From the NCBI RefSeq assembly GCF_002287175.1, contig NZ_LMVM01000012.1, positions 310,001 to 374,000 on the forward strand: a DNA stretch of 64,000 nt, written 5' to 3'. The translations under genes and the position numbers were made by a program. Every line of letters starts with the position of its first letter. Position 1 is the first letter of the stretch. Origin of the DNA: Methanobacterium bryantii (lineage in GTDB: Archaea > Methanobacteriota > Methanobacteria > Methanobacteriales > Methanobacteriaceae). The notes under the pieces were generated by a model that worked only from the letters and a program-made list of their open reading frames with translations, was not told the origin of the DNA and made no database searches. Below are positions 1-8,923 of this stretch, piece by piece.

Positions 1-984
1 CATCCTTGTTGGTCCACCTACTAATATAATTTTGTCAACGTCAGATTTGGACATTTTAGCATCGGATAATGCCTGTTCCATTGGTCCACTACATCTTTTA
101 ATGATTGGGTCAACTAATTCTTCGAGTTTAGCCCTTGTTAATGTAGTTGTCAGGTGTTTTGGACCTTCTGCAGTTGCAGTTATGAATGGGAGGTTTATGT
201 CAGATGTTAAGGTTGTTGAAAGCTCGATTTTTGCTTTTTCAGCCGCTTCTCTTAATCTCTGGACAGCCTGGTCGTCATTCATGATGTCTATTCCGGTTTC
301 TCTTTTGAATTCATCTGCGAGGTAGTTCATGATGGCGTTGTCCATATCAGTTCCACCGAGTTTGGTGTCCCCACTTGTAGATCTGACTTCGAATACTCCT
401 CCTCCGAATTCCATAACGGTTACGTCGAGTGTTCCACCACCGAAATCGAAAACCATAATTTCAAGTTCTTCTTCCTGTTCTTTATCGATACCGTATGCTA
501 AACTTGCTGCTGTAGGTTCGTTTACGAGCCTTACAACTTCAAGACCTGCAATTGTACCTGCGTCTTTTGTAGCGGTTCTCTGGTTGTCGTTGAAGTATGC
601 TGGGACTGTAATAACAGCTTTCTGCACTTCTTCACCGAGGAAAGCTTCTGCATCTTTTTTAATCTTTTGTAAGATAAAAGCAGAAATTTCTTGAGGAGTG
701 TATTGTTTTCCGAGGACATTCACTTTATAATCTGTACCCATGCTTCTTTTTATGGCACTTATGGTGTTTTCAGGGTTTGTTACAGCCTGTCTTCTTGCAG
801 GTTCCCCAACTAACCTCTGTCCGTCAGAAGTAAATGCAACGTAACTTGGGAAAGCTTTTCCGTACTGGGTTGCCCCTTCTGCACTTGGTATGATAGTTGG
901 TTTTCCACCGACTAAAACTGCTGCTGCGGAGTTACTTGTTCCAAGGTCTATACCTATGATTTTTTCTTTCTTATTATTAGCCAT
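1..984 (-). CDS. dnaK: Hsp70 chaperone DnaK, N-terminal part (cut by window edge)
   Basis: ATP-dependent protein-folding chaperone of the cytoplasm. The window holds the first 328 codons, covering nearly all of the nucleotide-binding domain; the substrate-binding domain lies outside. Visible signatures are GIDLGTSNS (residues 11-19, phosphate loop 1), NEPTAASLAYG, VFDFGGGTLDVTV (phosphate loop 2) and the closing ILVGGPTRM. The ATG at 982-984 is preceded by a GGTGATAT-type ribosome binding site. It follows grpE by 66 nt on the same strand, the usual grpE-dnaK(-dnaJ) order in Methanobacteriales, where this bacterial-type system is an ancient acquisition. Identity is certain. Confidence 0.97.
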   Translation of the reverse strand, partial: MANNKKEKIIGIDLGTSNSAAAVLVGGKPTIIPSAEGATQYGKAFPSYVAFTSDGQRLVGEPARRQAVTNPENTISAIKRSMGTDYKVNVLGKQYTPQEISAFILQKIKKDAEAFLGEEVQKAVITVPAYFNDNQRTATKDAGTIAGLEVVRLVNEPTAASLAYGIDKEQEEELEIMVFDFGGGTLDVTVMEFGGGVFEVRSTSGDTKLGGTDMDNAIMNYLADEFKRETGIDIMNDDQAVQRLREAAEKAKIELSTTLTSDINLPFITATAEGPKHLTTTLTRAKLEELVDPIIKRCSGPMEQALSDAKMSKSDVDKIILVGGPTRM

Positions 985-1050
985 TATATCACCTTATTTT
1001 ACTAACATTTCATAATTTTTGTAAATTTTTTTTAATTTAACATAATTTGG

Positions 1051-1566
1051 TTATTTTTTGCAAACTTTAACCATTGCACATTTGATTACTTTTGATTTGA
1101 GGGAGTATCCCTTTGCAAGTTCTTCGGTTACGACCCCACTTTCATAGTCTTCATGGTTTTCTGTCATCAATGCTTCATGTTTAAATGGGTCGAATTTTTC
1201 ACCGGTAGTTGGAATTTCTTCAAGTCCTTCTTTTTCAAGTACATTTTTAAGGTTTTTATATATTAATTCAACACCTTCTTTAAGGTTTTCACCTTTTTCA
1301 CTTGATTTTAGGGCTCTTTCTAGGTCTTCATAAGTGTCTATCAATTTGATAATCAGGCCTTCATTGGCATACTTTCTGAAGCTGTCAATATCTTTTTCTG
1401 ATCGTCTCTTGTAGTTTTCAAAATCAGCCTGAAGACGCTGCAGTTGTGAGAAATAATCATCGATTTTCTGATCCTTTTCTTCAATCTGCTTGTTTAGATC
1501 TTCAATTTCTGATTCTTTCTCTTTCAGATCATTTTTTAGCGTTTTTAACTCATCTTTATCAGTCAT
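1051..1566 (-). CDS. grpE: Nucleotide exchange factor GrpE
   Basis: Homodimeric ADP/ATP exchange factor for DnaK. The 171-residue protein has a long charged coiled coil (about residues 3-60), a helical bundle and a C-terminal beta domain carrying the family signature FDPFKHEALM and the closing segment GYSLKSKVIKCAMVKV. Its length fits the family. The ATG follows AAAAGGTGAATTA, a good ribosome binding site. It is first gene of the grpE-dnaK unit, with a TATA box at 1629-1638 on this strand, and is divergent from the Phr-like regulator, which probably controls it. Confidence 0.95.
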   Translation of the reverse strand: MTDKDELKTLKNDLKEKESEIEDLNKQIEEKDQKIDDYFSQLQRLQADFENYKRRSEKDIDSFRKYANEGLIIKLIDTYEDLERALKSSEKGENLKEGVELIYKNLKNVLEKEGLEEIPTTGEKFDPFKHEALMTENHEDYESGVVTEELAKGYSLKSKVIKCAMVKVCKK

Positions 1567-1628
1567 TAATTCACCTTTTGTAGTGATAAAAATAATAGTA
1601 ATCTTTAATAGGTTATAGTTACAAAAGG

Positions 1629-1638
1629 TTATATAAAT
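1629..1638 (-). promoter_or_regulatory. TATA box of the grpE-dnaK operon
   Basis: On the minus strand the sequence reads ATTTATATAA, about 63-72 nt before the grpE ATG, with purine-rich GAAAG just upstream as a possible BRE. Transcription would begin near 1605, leaving a leader of about 40 nt. The whole 340-bp spacer (1567-1906) serves this divergent pair. I found no perfect Phr-type operator palindrome in it. Confidence 0.55.
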
Positions 1639-1848
1639 CTTTCTACCAATATAGTTAATTGTATAAAAAAGCAGAGTGTTTGTATTAAATTTCTTTATAC
1701 ACTCATGTTAATAAATTACTGCAAGATGATTATATTATAAATTGGAACGTTGTTAAAATTTTTAAAGTGTATAAATTTGAATACAGATAACACTTGCATA
1801 ACATTTGGTCATGAATATATAAATACTAATATCTAATTAATGGAACTT

Positions 1849-1860
1849 CATATATAAATT
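1849..1860 (+). promoter_or_regulatory. Probable TATA box of the Phr-like regulator
   Basis: CATATATAAATT lies about 50 nt before the ATG at 1907. A second TATA-like element (ATATATAAATAC) sits about 35 nt further upstream. Spacing predicts a start near 1885. Confidence 0.4.
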
Positions 1861-1906
1861 TTAAATGGAGATATTTAAACTAAATAACTTTAATCAGGGA
1901 TGAAAA

Positions 1907-2383
1907 ATGGATCTTGAAGCAATACTTGACGTCATGGGATGTAAGACAAGAAGGGATATACTGATTTTATTAACAGGGGAGCCCCGTTTTGTAAGTGAAA
2001 TATCAAAGGAACTTGAAATAGGGCAAAAAGCCATTATTGAACATTTAAAGGCAATGGAAGAGTTAGGACTTTTAAAATCTTCTTTTCAAAAGATAGAACG
2101 AGGTCGCCCTAGAAAATATTATGATATATCCCAAAAAGTCGAAATTCAAATATGTATAGATAGGGATACTGTCAAAATGGACGTTAAGGGGGATGATTTT
2201 TCAAAATTACAGGAGATAGAGGCTCGGTTCAGTTTGGGGCATGAAGATGTAATTGAAGATCTGGAAGAATTAATAGACAGATATGACAAAGCAAAAAAAT
2301 ATGCTGAAATACTGCTAATGGAAGCAAAGAGAAGAAGAAATATAATCAAATTATTAGAAGGGAATATTGAACGTCCCTATTAA
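1907..2383 (+). CDS. Phr-like heat-shock transcriptional regulator (ArsR-type winged helix)
   Basis: Predicted DNA-binding repressor of 158 residues. Residues 1-75 form a winged helix-turn-helix with VSEISKELEIGQKAIIEHLKAM as recognition region, and the wing ends in RGRPRKYY (65-72). The order of these motifs is that of Pyrococcus Phr, the archaeal heat-shock regulator, as I recall its sequence. The C-terminal half is charged, helical and probably dimerising. The ATG follows CAGGGATGAAAA, a ribosome binding site. The gene is divergent from grpE-dnaK, so an archaeal regulator controlling a bacterial-type chaperone operon is the natural reading. The family is confident; the target is inferred. 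Confidence 0.82.
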   Translation: MDLEAILDVMGCKTRRDILILLTGEPRFVSEISKELEIGQKAIIEHLKAMEELGLLKSSFQKIERGRPRKYYDISQKVEIQICIDRDTVKMDVKGDDFSKLQEIEARFSLGHEDVIEDLEELIDRYDKAKKYAEILLMEAKRRRNIIKLLEGNIERPY

Positions 2384-2547
2384 CTTTAATTTTGTATTAT
2401 TATAGAATCTAAGTTAAAATTTAGATTTAAAATTAGTTTAAACAGTATTTAATAAGATTAATTTTTTTTATTTATTGGAATATCCTGCTATTTAAATTTT
2501 GTATTAAAATATAATGTTTTATTTTAAAAAATAGGAATTTAAAGATA

Positions 2548-2572
2548 ATCAAAAGCTATAAAAGCTTTTGAT
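2548..2572 (-). terminator. Stem-loop terminator behind the endopeptidase gene
   Basis: A perfect 10-bp inverted repeat (ATCAAAAGCT / AGCTTTTGAT) with a 5-nt loop lies 25 nt past the stop codon of the minus-strand endopeptidase gene. On that strand it is followed by a T-rich stretch. Confidence 0.55.
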
Positions 2573-2596
2573 CATCTAGTTAAGCAGTTTCCTAAT

Positions 2597-3478
2597 TTAG
2601 CAAGAAGCTAAAACAGTCATTCCGGGCTTACTTGAAGTAGCCTTGAACATGGTACTGTAGCCGTAGCTTGAGTATGGAACATCTACCCATGCACCGTTTT
2701 GATACAGTTGAACTGATCTGTGGCGTGCTGAGTATGCTGTGCTGTACTGAACTATTCTTGAATGGATACCTGCTGCAGAGAGTTTTCCGTATAGGTATTC
2801 ACTCATTGCCCAGCAGTCTCCGCTTCCTATTGATACCATTCCTGCAGCTGTACTAGCTGAATGACTGTAACCGTAGTTAGCACCGCTTGCAAGGATTGCT
2901 GATAGAGATGCAGATGATGTTGATGCTGTACTGGTTTTTTTAGTTGTGCTTGTGCTCTGTTTTTTAGCTGTACTTGTTGTCTCTTTTTTAGTTACACTTG
3001 TAGTTGTTGAGCTTGTTTTGTTTACACTAGATTTAGTGGTAGTTGTTGAGCTTTTGGTTACGTTTGTTTTATCTGTTGATTTGACGTTACTAGAACTTGT
3101 AGAAGTGTTGAATACTTCTTCAAATATGTTTACACCGTTTATGTCTTCCATTGCACATGTTGTTTGATTTGCAACCCATCCATCTACGACTATACTTGAG
3201 TCGTTCTGGAAGTATTTAACAGCTAGTTCTGTGTATGGACCGAATGATCCATCAACGTCTCCAGTGTAATATCCCTGTTCTTTGAGCCATTTCTGTAATT
3301 CAACAACGTATGTTCCGTTTGCTCCTATTTTTAAGCCTTTTTCCGTAACCGCATTTACGGATGAGCTTTGTGTTACATTAAAAGTTGTATTTTGGATTTC
3401 AGTAGCTGCTGCAAATGGCAACGTACTGAACATCACACATACTGCAACCATTGTTGCATATGTGAGTTTCCGCTTAAT
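2597..3478 (-). CDS. Secreted transglutaminase-like endopeptidase, probably acting on pseudomurein; probable ATT start
   Basis: Predicted exported cell-wall enzyme. Counting from the first ATG (3449-3451) it has a hydrophobic export segment, a peptidoglycan-binding-1-like domain (about 39-100), a Ser/Thr/Lys-rich linker (about 116-182) and a C-terminal transglutaminase-like cysteine peptidase core. That core shows GDCWAMSEYL (Cys213), RHRSVQLY (His244) and WVDVPY (Asp257), a full Cys-His-Asp triad like the C71/PeiW-type pseudomurein endoisopeptidases. Starting at that ATG leaves the signal peptide without positive residues. The frame is open upstream with no ATG, GTG or TTG, and a GGAGG stands 7 nt before an in-frame ATT at 3476-3478. 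Starting there adds IKRKLTYAT, a proper basic n-region, giving 293 residues. The role is inferred from domains. Confidence 0.8.
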   Translation of the reverse strand: MKRKLTYATMVAVCVMFSTLPFAAATEIQNTTFNVTQSSSVNAVTEKGLKIGANGTYVVELQKWLKEQGYYTGDVDGSFGPYTELAVKYFQNDSSIVVDGWVANQTTCAMEDINGVNIFEEVFNTSTSSSNVKSTDKTNVTKSSTTTTKSSVNKTSSTTTSVTKKETTSTAKKQSTSTTKKTSTASTSSASLSAILASGANYGYSHSASTAAGMVSIGSGDCWAMSEYLYGKLSAAGIHSRIVQYSTAYSARHRSVQLYQNGAWVDVPYSSYGYSTMFKATSSKPGMTVLASC

Positions 3479-3560
3479 TGTACCGCCTCCGATTCTATGA
3501 CAATGTCATAGGAAAATTTCTTGACCCAGTAGCCCACCTACTATGGTATCGCTTATTTCA
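3479..3560 (-). promoter_or_regulatory. Structured 5' leader of the endopeptidase gene
   Basis: On the minus strand the leader contains an AGTAG/CTACT hairpin with a GTGGG loop, then a perfect CTATGAC-ATT-GTCATAG hairpin ending 4 nt before the GGAGG ribosome binding site. CATAG upstream of the first hairpin can instead pair with CTATG of the second, so two mutually exclusive folds are possible. The pattern suggests translational control. I do not recognise a known riboswitch class. Confidence 0.4.
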
Positions 3561-4258
3561 TAATACAATTTCAGTGCAATATTATGAGTTTTTAATTTTA
3601 ATACATAATTCAAGTAAGGTATTATGAAAGTTTTTAACCATTTAAGCTATTCTGGGACAGCATTAGTTCACATCAGGATCACATATAAATGTTTTGGTTT
3701 TTTTTCAAAAAATCGGCGCGCTAACAACGTATTTTTGAATTTAAGTCACACTGATAGCGTATTTAACAATTGTTTCTCGGGCGAACTCACTGCATTGTTA
3801 TTTTTAAGAAAAAAGCCCAATTTATACTTTATTTCCATAAAATAAAGATATTTAGAGCTTTTGTATCAGCACCTCAGCAGTCAAAAAAGAGTCTCAAATG
3901 GTGTGGAATACACACTAGAGTAATGTCAAATATAAATGACTTAATAGTTAAATGGAACAAGTAATAGAACTACTAATCTGATTTGAAAGTTTTTAAAGGT
4001 TTTTCTAAAATAAGCGATTTTTGGTCTTTTTTTGCCTGATTTTGCCTTTACAATTAGTTAATACTAACTTTACTTTATAACTAAACGTAATATTATATTG
4101 TATATATTTAATACTTGAAAATGGACTTTAATCATAAAATCTACTGTGAAATTAAGAAAGGTTAAGATAATCACATTCTAAAAATAGAATTATGTGAATT
4201 CTTTTTGTAAGTATTGTTAATGAATATATTACTTAAGAATGTAAAAAAAGAAAGGATA
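3561..4258. other. Long AT-rich spacer
   Basis: About 700 bp between the endopeptidase leader and the terminator of the next gene. Short open frames exist (for example 3624-3845 and 3770-3964) but they lack a ribosome binding site and overlap one another, so I do not call them. The endopeptidase promoter must lie at its start. I see nothing else. Confidence 0.5.
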
Positions 4259-4279
4259 AGGATGTTATATTAACATCCT
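4259..4279 (-). terminator. Stem-loop terminator of the secreted 257-residue protein gene
   Basis: A perfect 9-bp inverted repeat (AGGATGTTA / TAACATCCT, 3-nt loop) stands 17 nt past the stop codon. On the minus strand it is followed by a T-rich run. Confidence 0.6.
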
Positions 4280-4296
4280 ATTCATGTATAAATCTT

Positions 4297-5070
4297 TTAT
4301 TCAGGATAAAAATCTTTTAGTATGTCTTTAAATTTGTGTGGTTTGTATTCAGGTAGTGCAGTGTTGAGCATCTTGTTAATGGTGTTATCTACTTCGTTAA
4401 GGGTTAAAAATCCTGTTTTTCCTGTATTTTCATTGAAATCATTCCATGTGGTCATAATTTGTCCATTTTGGTCGTTGAAGTAGATACAATATATTAAATC
4501 GCCACCATCAAAATTGTACTTATGCGCTTCTACTTTCCATACGTCTTTTCCATTTAAAGATACTTTAACGGGTTTTGAATTATTATAACAGCTGCCTAAG
4601 TCTGCATAGGTTGTTATGATGGATGCGGCGTATTGGGCTTTTAATTCATTGAGAGGTATCCATAAGGATTTTGCACCTGTTTTTTTACTTGCACAGCTTT
4701 TTGCATTAACAGTAACAGAATAAATGGGTCTATTTTTTTCGCCAATTACTTTTATAATCCAATATTTATTATCGGGGCTTAATTCAGCGTTAAAATCCAT
4801 TTTTTCATAATAATAAAACTCACAATCAAAATTATCATCATACAATTTAGCAATTGAAATAGCTTTATTTTTATCAATTGGAATAGTTTTATTACTATCA
4901 ACTGAAGATAAATTTGTTTTATTCTTCTCTTGAATTGGTGTTAAGTGTGCAGATTGATCATTAATATCATTACTATTATCATTATTATTGCCATATGTGC
5001 CATACGTACCATACATCCCTAAAACTAAAAATACCACAAATAGTAGGCCTAATGCCTTAAAATATTTCAT
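4297..5070 (-). CDS. Secreted or membrane-anchored protein of unknown function
   Basis: A 257-residue protein not recognised as a named family. It begins MKYFKALGLLFVVFLVLGMYG, a signal peptide or N-terminal anchor. A low-complexity Tyr-Gly-Thr, Asn/Asp-rich segment follows (about residues 20-42), then a soluble domain rich in beta-type segments. The block starting KAISIAKL and containing WIIKVIGE...YSVTVNAK loosely resembles PepSY-type secreted domains, but this is weak. It ends near a perfect stem-loop terminator and appears monocistronic. The ATG is preceded by CAGGAGAGTGTTAAA. The 496-bp spacer behind its start (5071-5566) holds only its promoter as far as I can see. Confidence 0.7.
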   Translation of the reverse strand: MKYFKALGLLFVVFLVLGMYGTYGTYGNNNDNSNDINDQSAHLTPIQEKNKTNLSSVDSNKTIPIDKNKAISIAKLYDDNFDCEFYYYEKMDFNAELSPDNKYWIIKVIGEKNRPIYSVTVNAKSCASKKTGAKSLWIPLNELKAQYAASIITTYADLGSCYNNSKPVKVSLNGKDVWKVEAHKYNFDGGDLIYCIYFNDQNGQIMTTWNDFNENTGKTGFLTLNEVDNTINKMLNTALPEYKPHKFKDILKDFYPE

Positions 5071-5566
5071 TTTAACACTCTCCTGATTTTTTATTTAAAT
5101 GTAAACTAATAAACCAAATAAAACAACTATAAACTCTTTTTATACAAATAATGCATTCTAAAAGCGTTTTATAATTGTATTATGAAAGGCATATCAGTTC
5201 ATATATAATATAAGATACTCTAATTGATAAACTTTACGTATTAAATTATTAAAACAGACTAAACACCGTAAAAGTGGATTTAAGCACGATAATAATGTCG
5301 AAAATTATGAAACATCTCAAAAAATAGGAATTAAATAATACATGACAAATATGGTACAAACATAAATTAGCATTATCCACTTGAAAGATAATTCAAATCT
5401 TTTAAGCTAATATCTAAACTATGCTTTCATTTTTAGCACAATATAAGTTATATAAAAACTAATATTCAAATTTGTTCATTTAAAAAGCTTAATATAGATG
5501 TATTACAAGATAGGACTATAAACAGACAAATATATCTGGTCATATTTGTAATACATAAAAAAGAAA

Positions 5567-7876
5567 TTAATTGGTTTTATAATGTAAAGCCGCAATAGCA
5601 GCCTGTCCTAAAGATACAGAACCATCTCCAGCGCATGTGTTTTTATGTTGAATAAAATCATATCCATTTTCTGTTACAACATCTTTTATAGTTTTACTTA
5701 TGGTCTCATTGTAGAATACACCACCAGTTCCACCAATTACATCCACGCCAGTTTTATCTGCTACTTTTATACCTAATTTTGCGAGGCCTTCAGCAACAGC
5801 CCTTTGTGCAGAACATGCAATATCTGTTACAGGCATACATTTCTCTTTATTTTCTAAAACTGAAATCAGTATTTTAGAAGTGTTGAGTATATACATTCCG
5901 TCATGTTTTTTAATTTCAACAGGAATTTCACAGGTATCTGTACCATAATAAGCTACAGATTCAAGTTTCATAGCACATTCACCTTCATATGTTCTTTCGC
6001 CACAGATTCCAAGTGCAGAAGAAAGTGCATCAAGAACACGCCCTGTGCTTGTTGTTTTCTGGATATTGAAGCCGCGTTCAAGCTGTTTTAATATAAGGTC
6101 TATTTCTTTTTCGCCATGTTTGAAGTAAGTAACATACTCGTTTTTCATGAGTTTTTTAAGATCTTCATCATCATAAAACTCATGTAACATGGACATGACC
6201 ATTCTTATAGGATATTTAGTAGTTAAATCTCCACCTGCCATGTTTTGGGGCATTAAACTTCCTAAACGATCGTAATTCTCACCTGTAACATGCAGTATCT
6301 CACCACCCCATGCAGATCCATCATCTCCATAACCTACACCATCAGCAGCGATACATATCAGTTCATCAATTCCATGATCTACAAACAACGCCCCTGCATG
6401 CGCATGGTGGTGCTGGACGCCGAAAACATCACATTCAAACTTTTCACTCAGCTCATGTGCAAGTTTAGTTGTAAAAAACATTGGATGAAGGTCACATGCT
6501 ACAGCATCTATTTTTTCAGCCCTTGTTATGTCTATCATGTAATCTATGGCTTCTTGAAGATATTTGTAAGTTTCATATTTGGTTGTATTGCCGATATGCT
6601 GTGATACGTAACATTTTTTATCTTTAAGAAGAGCAAAAGTAACATCTAGTTCAGGTCCAAGTGCAAGAATGTTTATATCCCCAGCTATATTTGAGAAATC
6701 GTATGGTTCGGGCACATATCCTCTAGAACGCCTTATAAAAGCTAAATCTCCAGCTCTAAATCTAATAACTGAATCATCGCACCTGTTAATTATTTTTCTA
6801 TCATGGAGGAGGCAGTAATCTGCAATTCCTCCTATTTTATTTACAATTTCTTCATTATCTATGAGCATTGGTTCTCCCGGTATATTGGCCGATGTCATAA
6901 TATAAGCTGGTTCACAGGTTTCCTGAAAGAGCAAATGTTGTAATCCTGAATAAGGAAGCATTACTCCAAGATTATGGAGTTGGGGAGCGACAGAAGGAGC
7001 TAAATAATAGTCATTGTTCTTATTAAGCACAACAATGGGTCTCCTTCTTGATAGGAGGGTTTTTTCTTCAAAATCTCTTACCTCTGCAAATGTCTTTATG
7101 GTTTCAATATCTGGTGACATGCATGCAAAGGGTTGATTCATCCTTCCAAGCCGTTTTCTTAAAGTGACAACAGGATCATCCTCGGTTGTCTTTGCAACAA
7201 GATGCGTTCCACCTATTCCTTTTATAGCGAGTATATTCCCTTCATCTATGAGTTTTGCAGCTTCTTTTATTGGATCTTCTACGTCTAAAACTTCATCTTT
7301 GTAGAGGAAAACAGAAGGCCCGCATGTGGGACAGCAGGTTGCCTCAGCGTGGTAACGGCGGTCCAGTGGATCTCTATATTCAACCATGCACTCATCACAC
7401 AGGGGAAACTCATCCATGGATGTCCGCACGCGGTCATAAGGAATTGATTTTATAACTGTAAAACGAGGTCCACAATCAGTACATGCGGTAAATGGATATT
7501 TATACCTGTTATTTTCTGGAGTAAGTGTTTCTTTCAGGCATTTATCACATATTGCAACATCTGGAGGAATTACAGACGACCCTGAAAAGTCGGCAGAACT
7601 TTCAAGGATCATAAAATTATCGAATTCTGGCCCTTCATGAAGACCTAACCATTCTATTTCTAGGTGAGTTATCTTAGATATTGGAGGTTTATGCTGCTTT
7701 AAATTTTTTGCAAAATTTTTTATTTCTTCTTTTTTTCCTTCTAGGATAATTTCTACACTGTTTCCAAGATTCCTAACATATCCATTAAGTTTCATTTCGT
7801 CTGCTATTCTGTAAACTGTTGGCCTAAATCCAACGCCCTGAACGATCCCCTGAACTAAAATCCTGGCTTTTTCCAT
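5567..7876 (-). CDS. hypF: Carbamoyltransferase HypF ([NiFe]-hydrogenase maturation)
   Basis: Makes the CN ligands of [NiFe] hydrogenases by transferring the carbamoyl group of carbamoyl phosphate to HypE. The 769-residue protein is full length. It has an N-terminal acylphosphatase domain (1-90, with VQGVGFRPTVYR), two C4 zinc-finger motifs (Cys110/113/132/135 and Cys160/163/181-182/185), a YrdC-like domain (about 200-385) and a Kae1-like carbamoyltransferase domain with HHHAHAG and GGTGGVFYN. The ATG follows GAGGAATACAAA. It is divergent from larB, so two genes for nickel-centre biosynthesis share a spacer of about 130 bp. Confidence 0.97.
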   Translation of the reverse strand: MEKARILVQGIVQGVGFRPTVYRIADEMKLNGYVRNLGNSVEIILEGKKEEIKNFAKNLKQHKPPISKITHLEIEWLGLHEGPEFDNFMILESSADFSGSSVIPPDVAICDKCLKETLTPENNRYKYPFTACTDCGPRFTVIKSIPYDRVRTSMDEFPLCDECMVEYRDPLDRRYHAEATCCPTCGPSVFLYKDEVLDVEDPIKEAAKLIDEGNILAIKGIGGTHLVAKTTEDDPVVTLRKRLGRMNQPFACMSPDIETIKTFAEVRDFEEKTLLSRRRPIVVLNKNNDYYLAPSVAPQLHNLGVMLPYSGLQHLLFQETCEPAYIMTSANIPGEPMLIDNEEIVNKIGGIADYCLLHDRKIINRCDDSVIRFRAGDLAFIRRSRGYVPEPYDFSNIAGDINILALGPELDVTFALLKDKKCYVSQHIGNTTKYETYKYLQEAIDYMIDITRAEKIDAVACDLHPMFFTTKLAHELSEKFECDVFGVQHHHAHAGALFVDHGIDELICIAADGVGYGDDGSAWGGEILHVTGENYDRLGSLMPQNMAGGDLTTKYPIRMVMSMLHEFYDDEDLKKLMKNEYVTYFKHGEKEIDLILKQLERGFNIQKTTSTGRVLDALSSALGICGERTYEGECAMKLESVAYYGTDTCEIPVEIKKHDGMYILNTSKILISVLENKEKCMPVTDIACSAQRAVAEGLAKLGIKVADKTGVDVIGGTGGVFYNETISKTIKDVVTENGYDFIQHKNTCAGDGSVSLGQAAIAALHYKTN

Positions 7877-8006
7877 TTTGTATTCCTCTAGAATGTGATT
7901 GTATGGACTATTATTTTAATGAGTTAAATAAAATAAGTTATATATTTAAAATATTAATTTATACTTTGATCTTTATATAGTGAAGTGGACAATATTTAGT
8001 GATACC

Positions 8007-8765
8007 ATGAAAGAAATACTTCAAGAACTCATAGATGGAAAAATTTCACTTCAGGAAGCGGAAAAACAGCTTAAAACAATGCAAATCGAAGAAATAGGAG
8101 ATTTTGCGAAGCTGGATACGGGTAGAGAGGCAAGAACGGGGATTCCTGAGGCAATTTTTGCAGAAAGTAAAGAAGATGAAGATCTTATAAAAATCATACT
8201 TAAAGGTGTAGATAACGGCAGGTTAATGGTAACAAAGCTTGAAAGGGAAAGATATGATTTAATAAAGCCTCAAATTGGCACCCTTGAGGATAAAGGCTTT
8301 AAATTTGAATACAACAAACGGGCCAAAATTTTACTCATTAAAAACCATGAAATCGAAAAAGAGGGCAAGATTGGAGTTATCACCGCTGGAACGTCTGATA
8401 TTCCAGTTGCAGAGGAAGCGAGGATAACTGCTGAAGAAGTGGGTTGTGAAGTTTTAACATCCTATGATGTGGGTGTTGCAGGAATTCACAGGCTTTTTGC
8501 ACATATTAATGAAATGATTGGAGCAGATGTCAAAGCACTCGTAGTGGTTGCTGGAATGGAAGGAGCATTGCCGTCTGTTGTTGCCGGACTAGTTGATGTG
8601 CCTGTTATCGGTGTCCCGACATCAGTGGGTTATGGTGTTGGTGAGGGAGGATTTACGGCTCTTTTTGCAATGCTCCAGTCATGTGCTCCTGGAATTGCAG
8701 TTGTAAATATTGATAATGGATTTGGTGCAGGGGTAGTCGCTGCTAAAATCGCTAAACAATCTTAA
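8007..8765 (+). CDS. larB: LarB-like nicotinate adenine dinucleotide carboxylase/hydrolase (nickel-pincer cofactor)
   Basis: LarB carboxylates nicotinic acid adenine dinucleotide and hydrolyses it, the first step of nickel-pincer nucleotide synthesis. The protein has an N-terminal helical segment (KEILQELIDGKISLQEAEK), a central LDTGREARTGIPEAIFAE block, and a C-terminal PurE-like domain with GVITAGTSDIPVAEEA, YDVGVAGIHR and GVPTSVGYG. I chose the ATG at 8007, preceded by AGTGATACC and matching the usual family start, over the GTG at 7980, giving 252 residues. Methanogens carry larB alone or with larC/larE; here the neighbour is hypF. The family is clear; the exact substrate in this organism is inferred. 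Confidence 0.88.
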   Translation: MKEILQELIDGKISLQEAEKQLKTMQIEEIGDFAKLDTGREARTGIPEAIFAESKEDEDLIKIILKGVDNGRLMVTKLERERYDLIKPQIGTLEDKGFKFEYNKRAKILLIKNHEIEKEGKIGVITAGTSDIPVAEEARITAEEVGCEVLTSYDVGVAGIHRLFAHINEMIGADVKALVVVAGMEGALPSVVAGLVDVPVIGVPTSVGYGVGEGGFTALFAMLQSCAPGIAVVNIDNGFGAGVVAAKIAKQS

Positions 8766-8865
8766 TTGATTTATAAAATTGGATTTTCACCATTATTTTT
8801 GAAAATTAGGATTATGGTAGTTAGTATACAAAAGTGTAGTATATACCTTTTCTGGCCGTACTTAA

Positions 8866-8880
8866 TTTAAATATAATTTA
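8866..8880 (+). promoter_or_regulatory. TATA box of the 33-residue Cys peptide gene
   Basis: TTTAAATATAATTTA lies about 50 nt before the ATG at 8924. This spacing predicts a transcription start near 8897 and a leader of about 27 nt, an intact promoter for a very short gene. Confidence 0.5.
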
Positions 8881-8923
8881 GTCTCAATTGGTACAGTATA
8901 CATTAAACTAGAGAGGTGAAATA

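Noticed and set aside
32..694. Open frames on the + strand over dnaK
   Set aside because: They are antisense shadows of the dnaK reading frame, whose protein signatures are unmistakable.
2668..3167. Hydrophobic frames antisense to the endopeptidase
   Set aside because: They arise from the Thr/Ser/Lys-rich linker read backwards.
3624..3964. Two overlapping open frames on the + strand in the long spacer
   Set aside because: No ribosome binding site, no recognisable domain and mutual overlap; composition looks like translated spacer.
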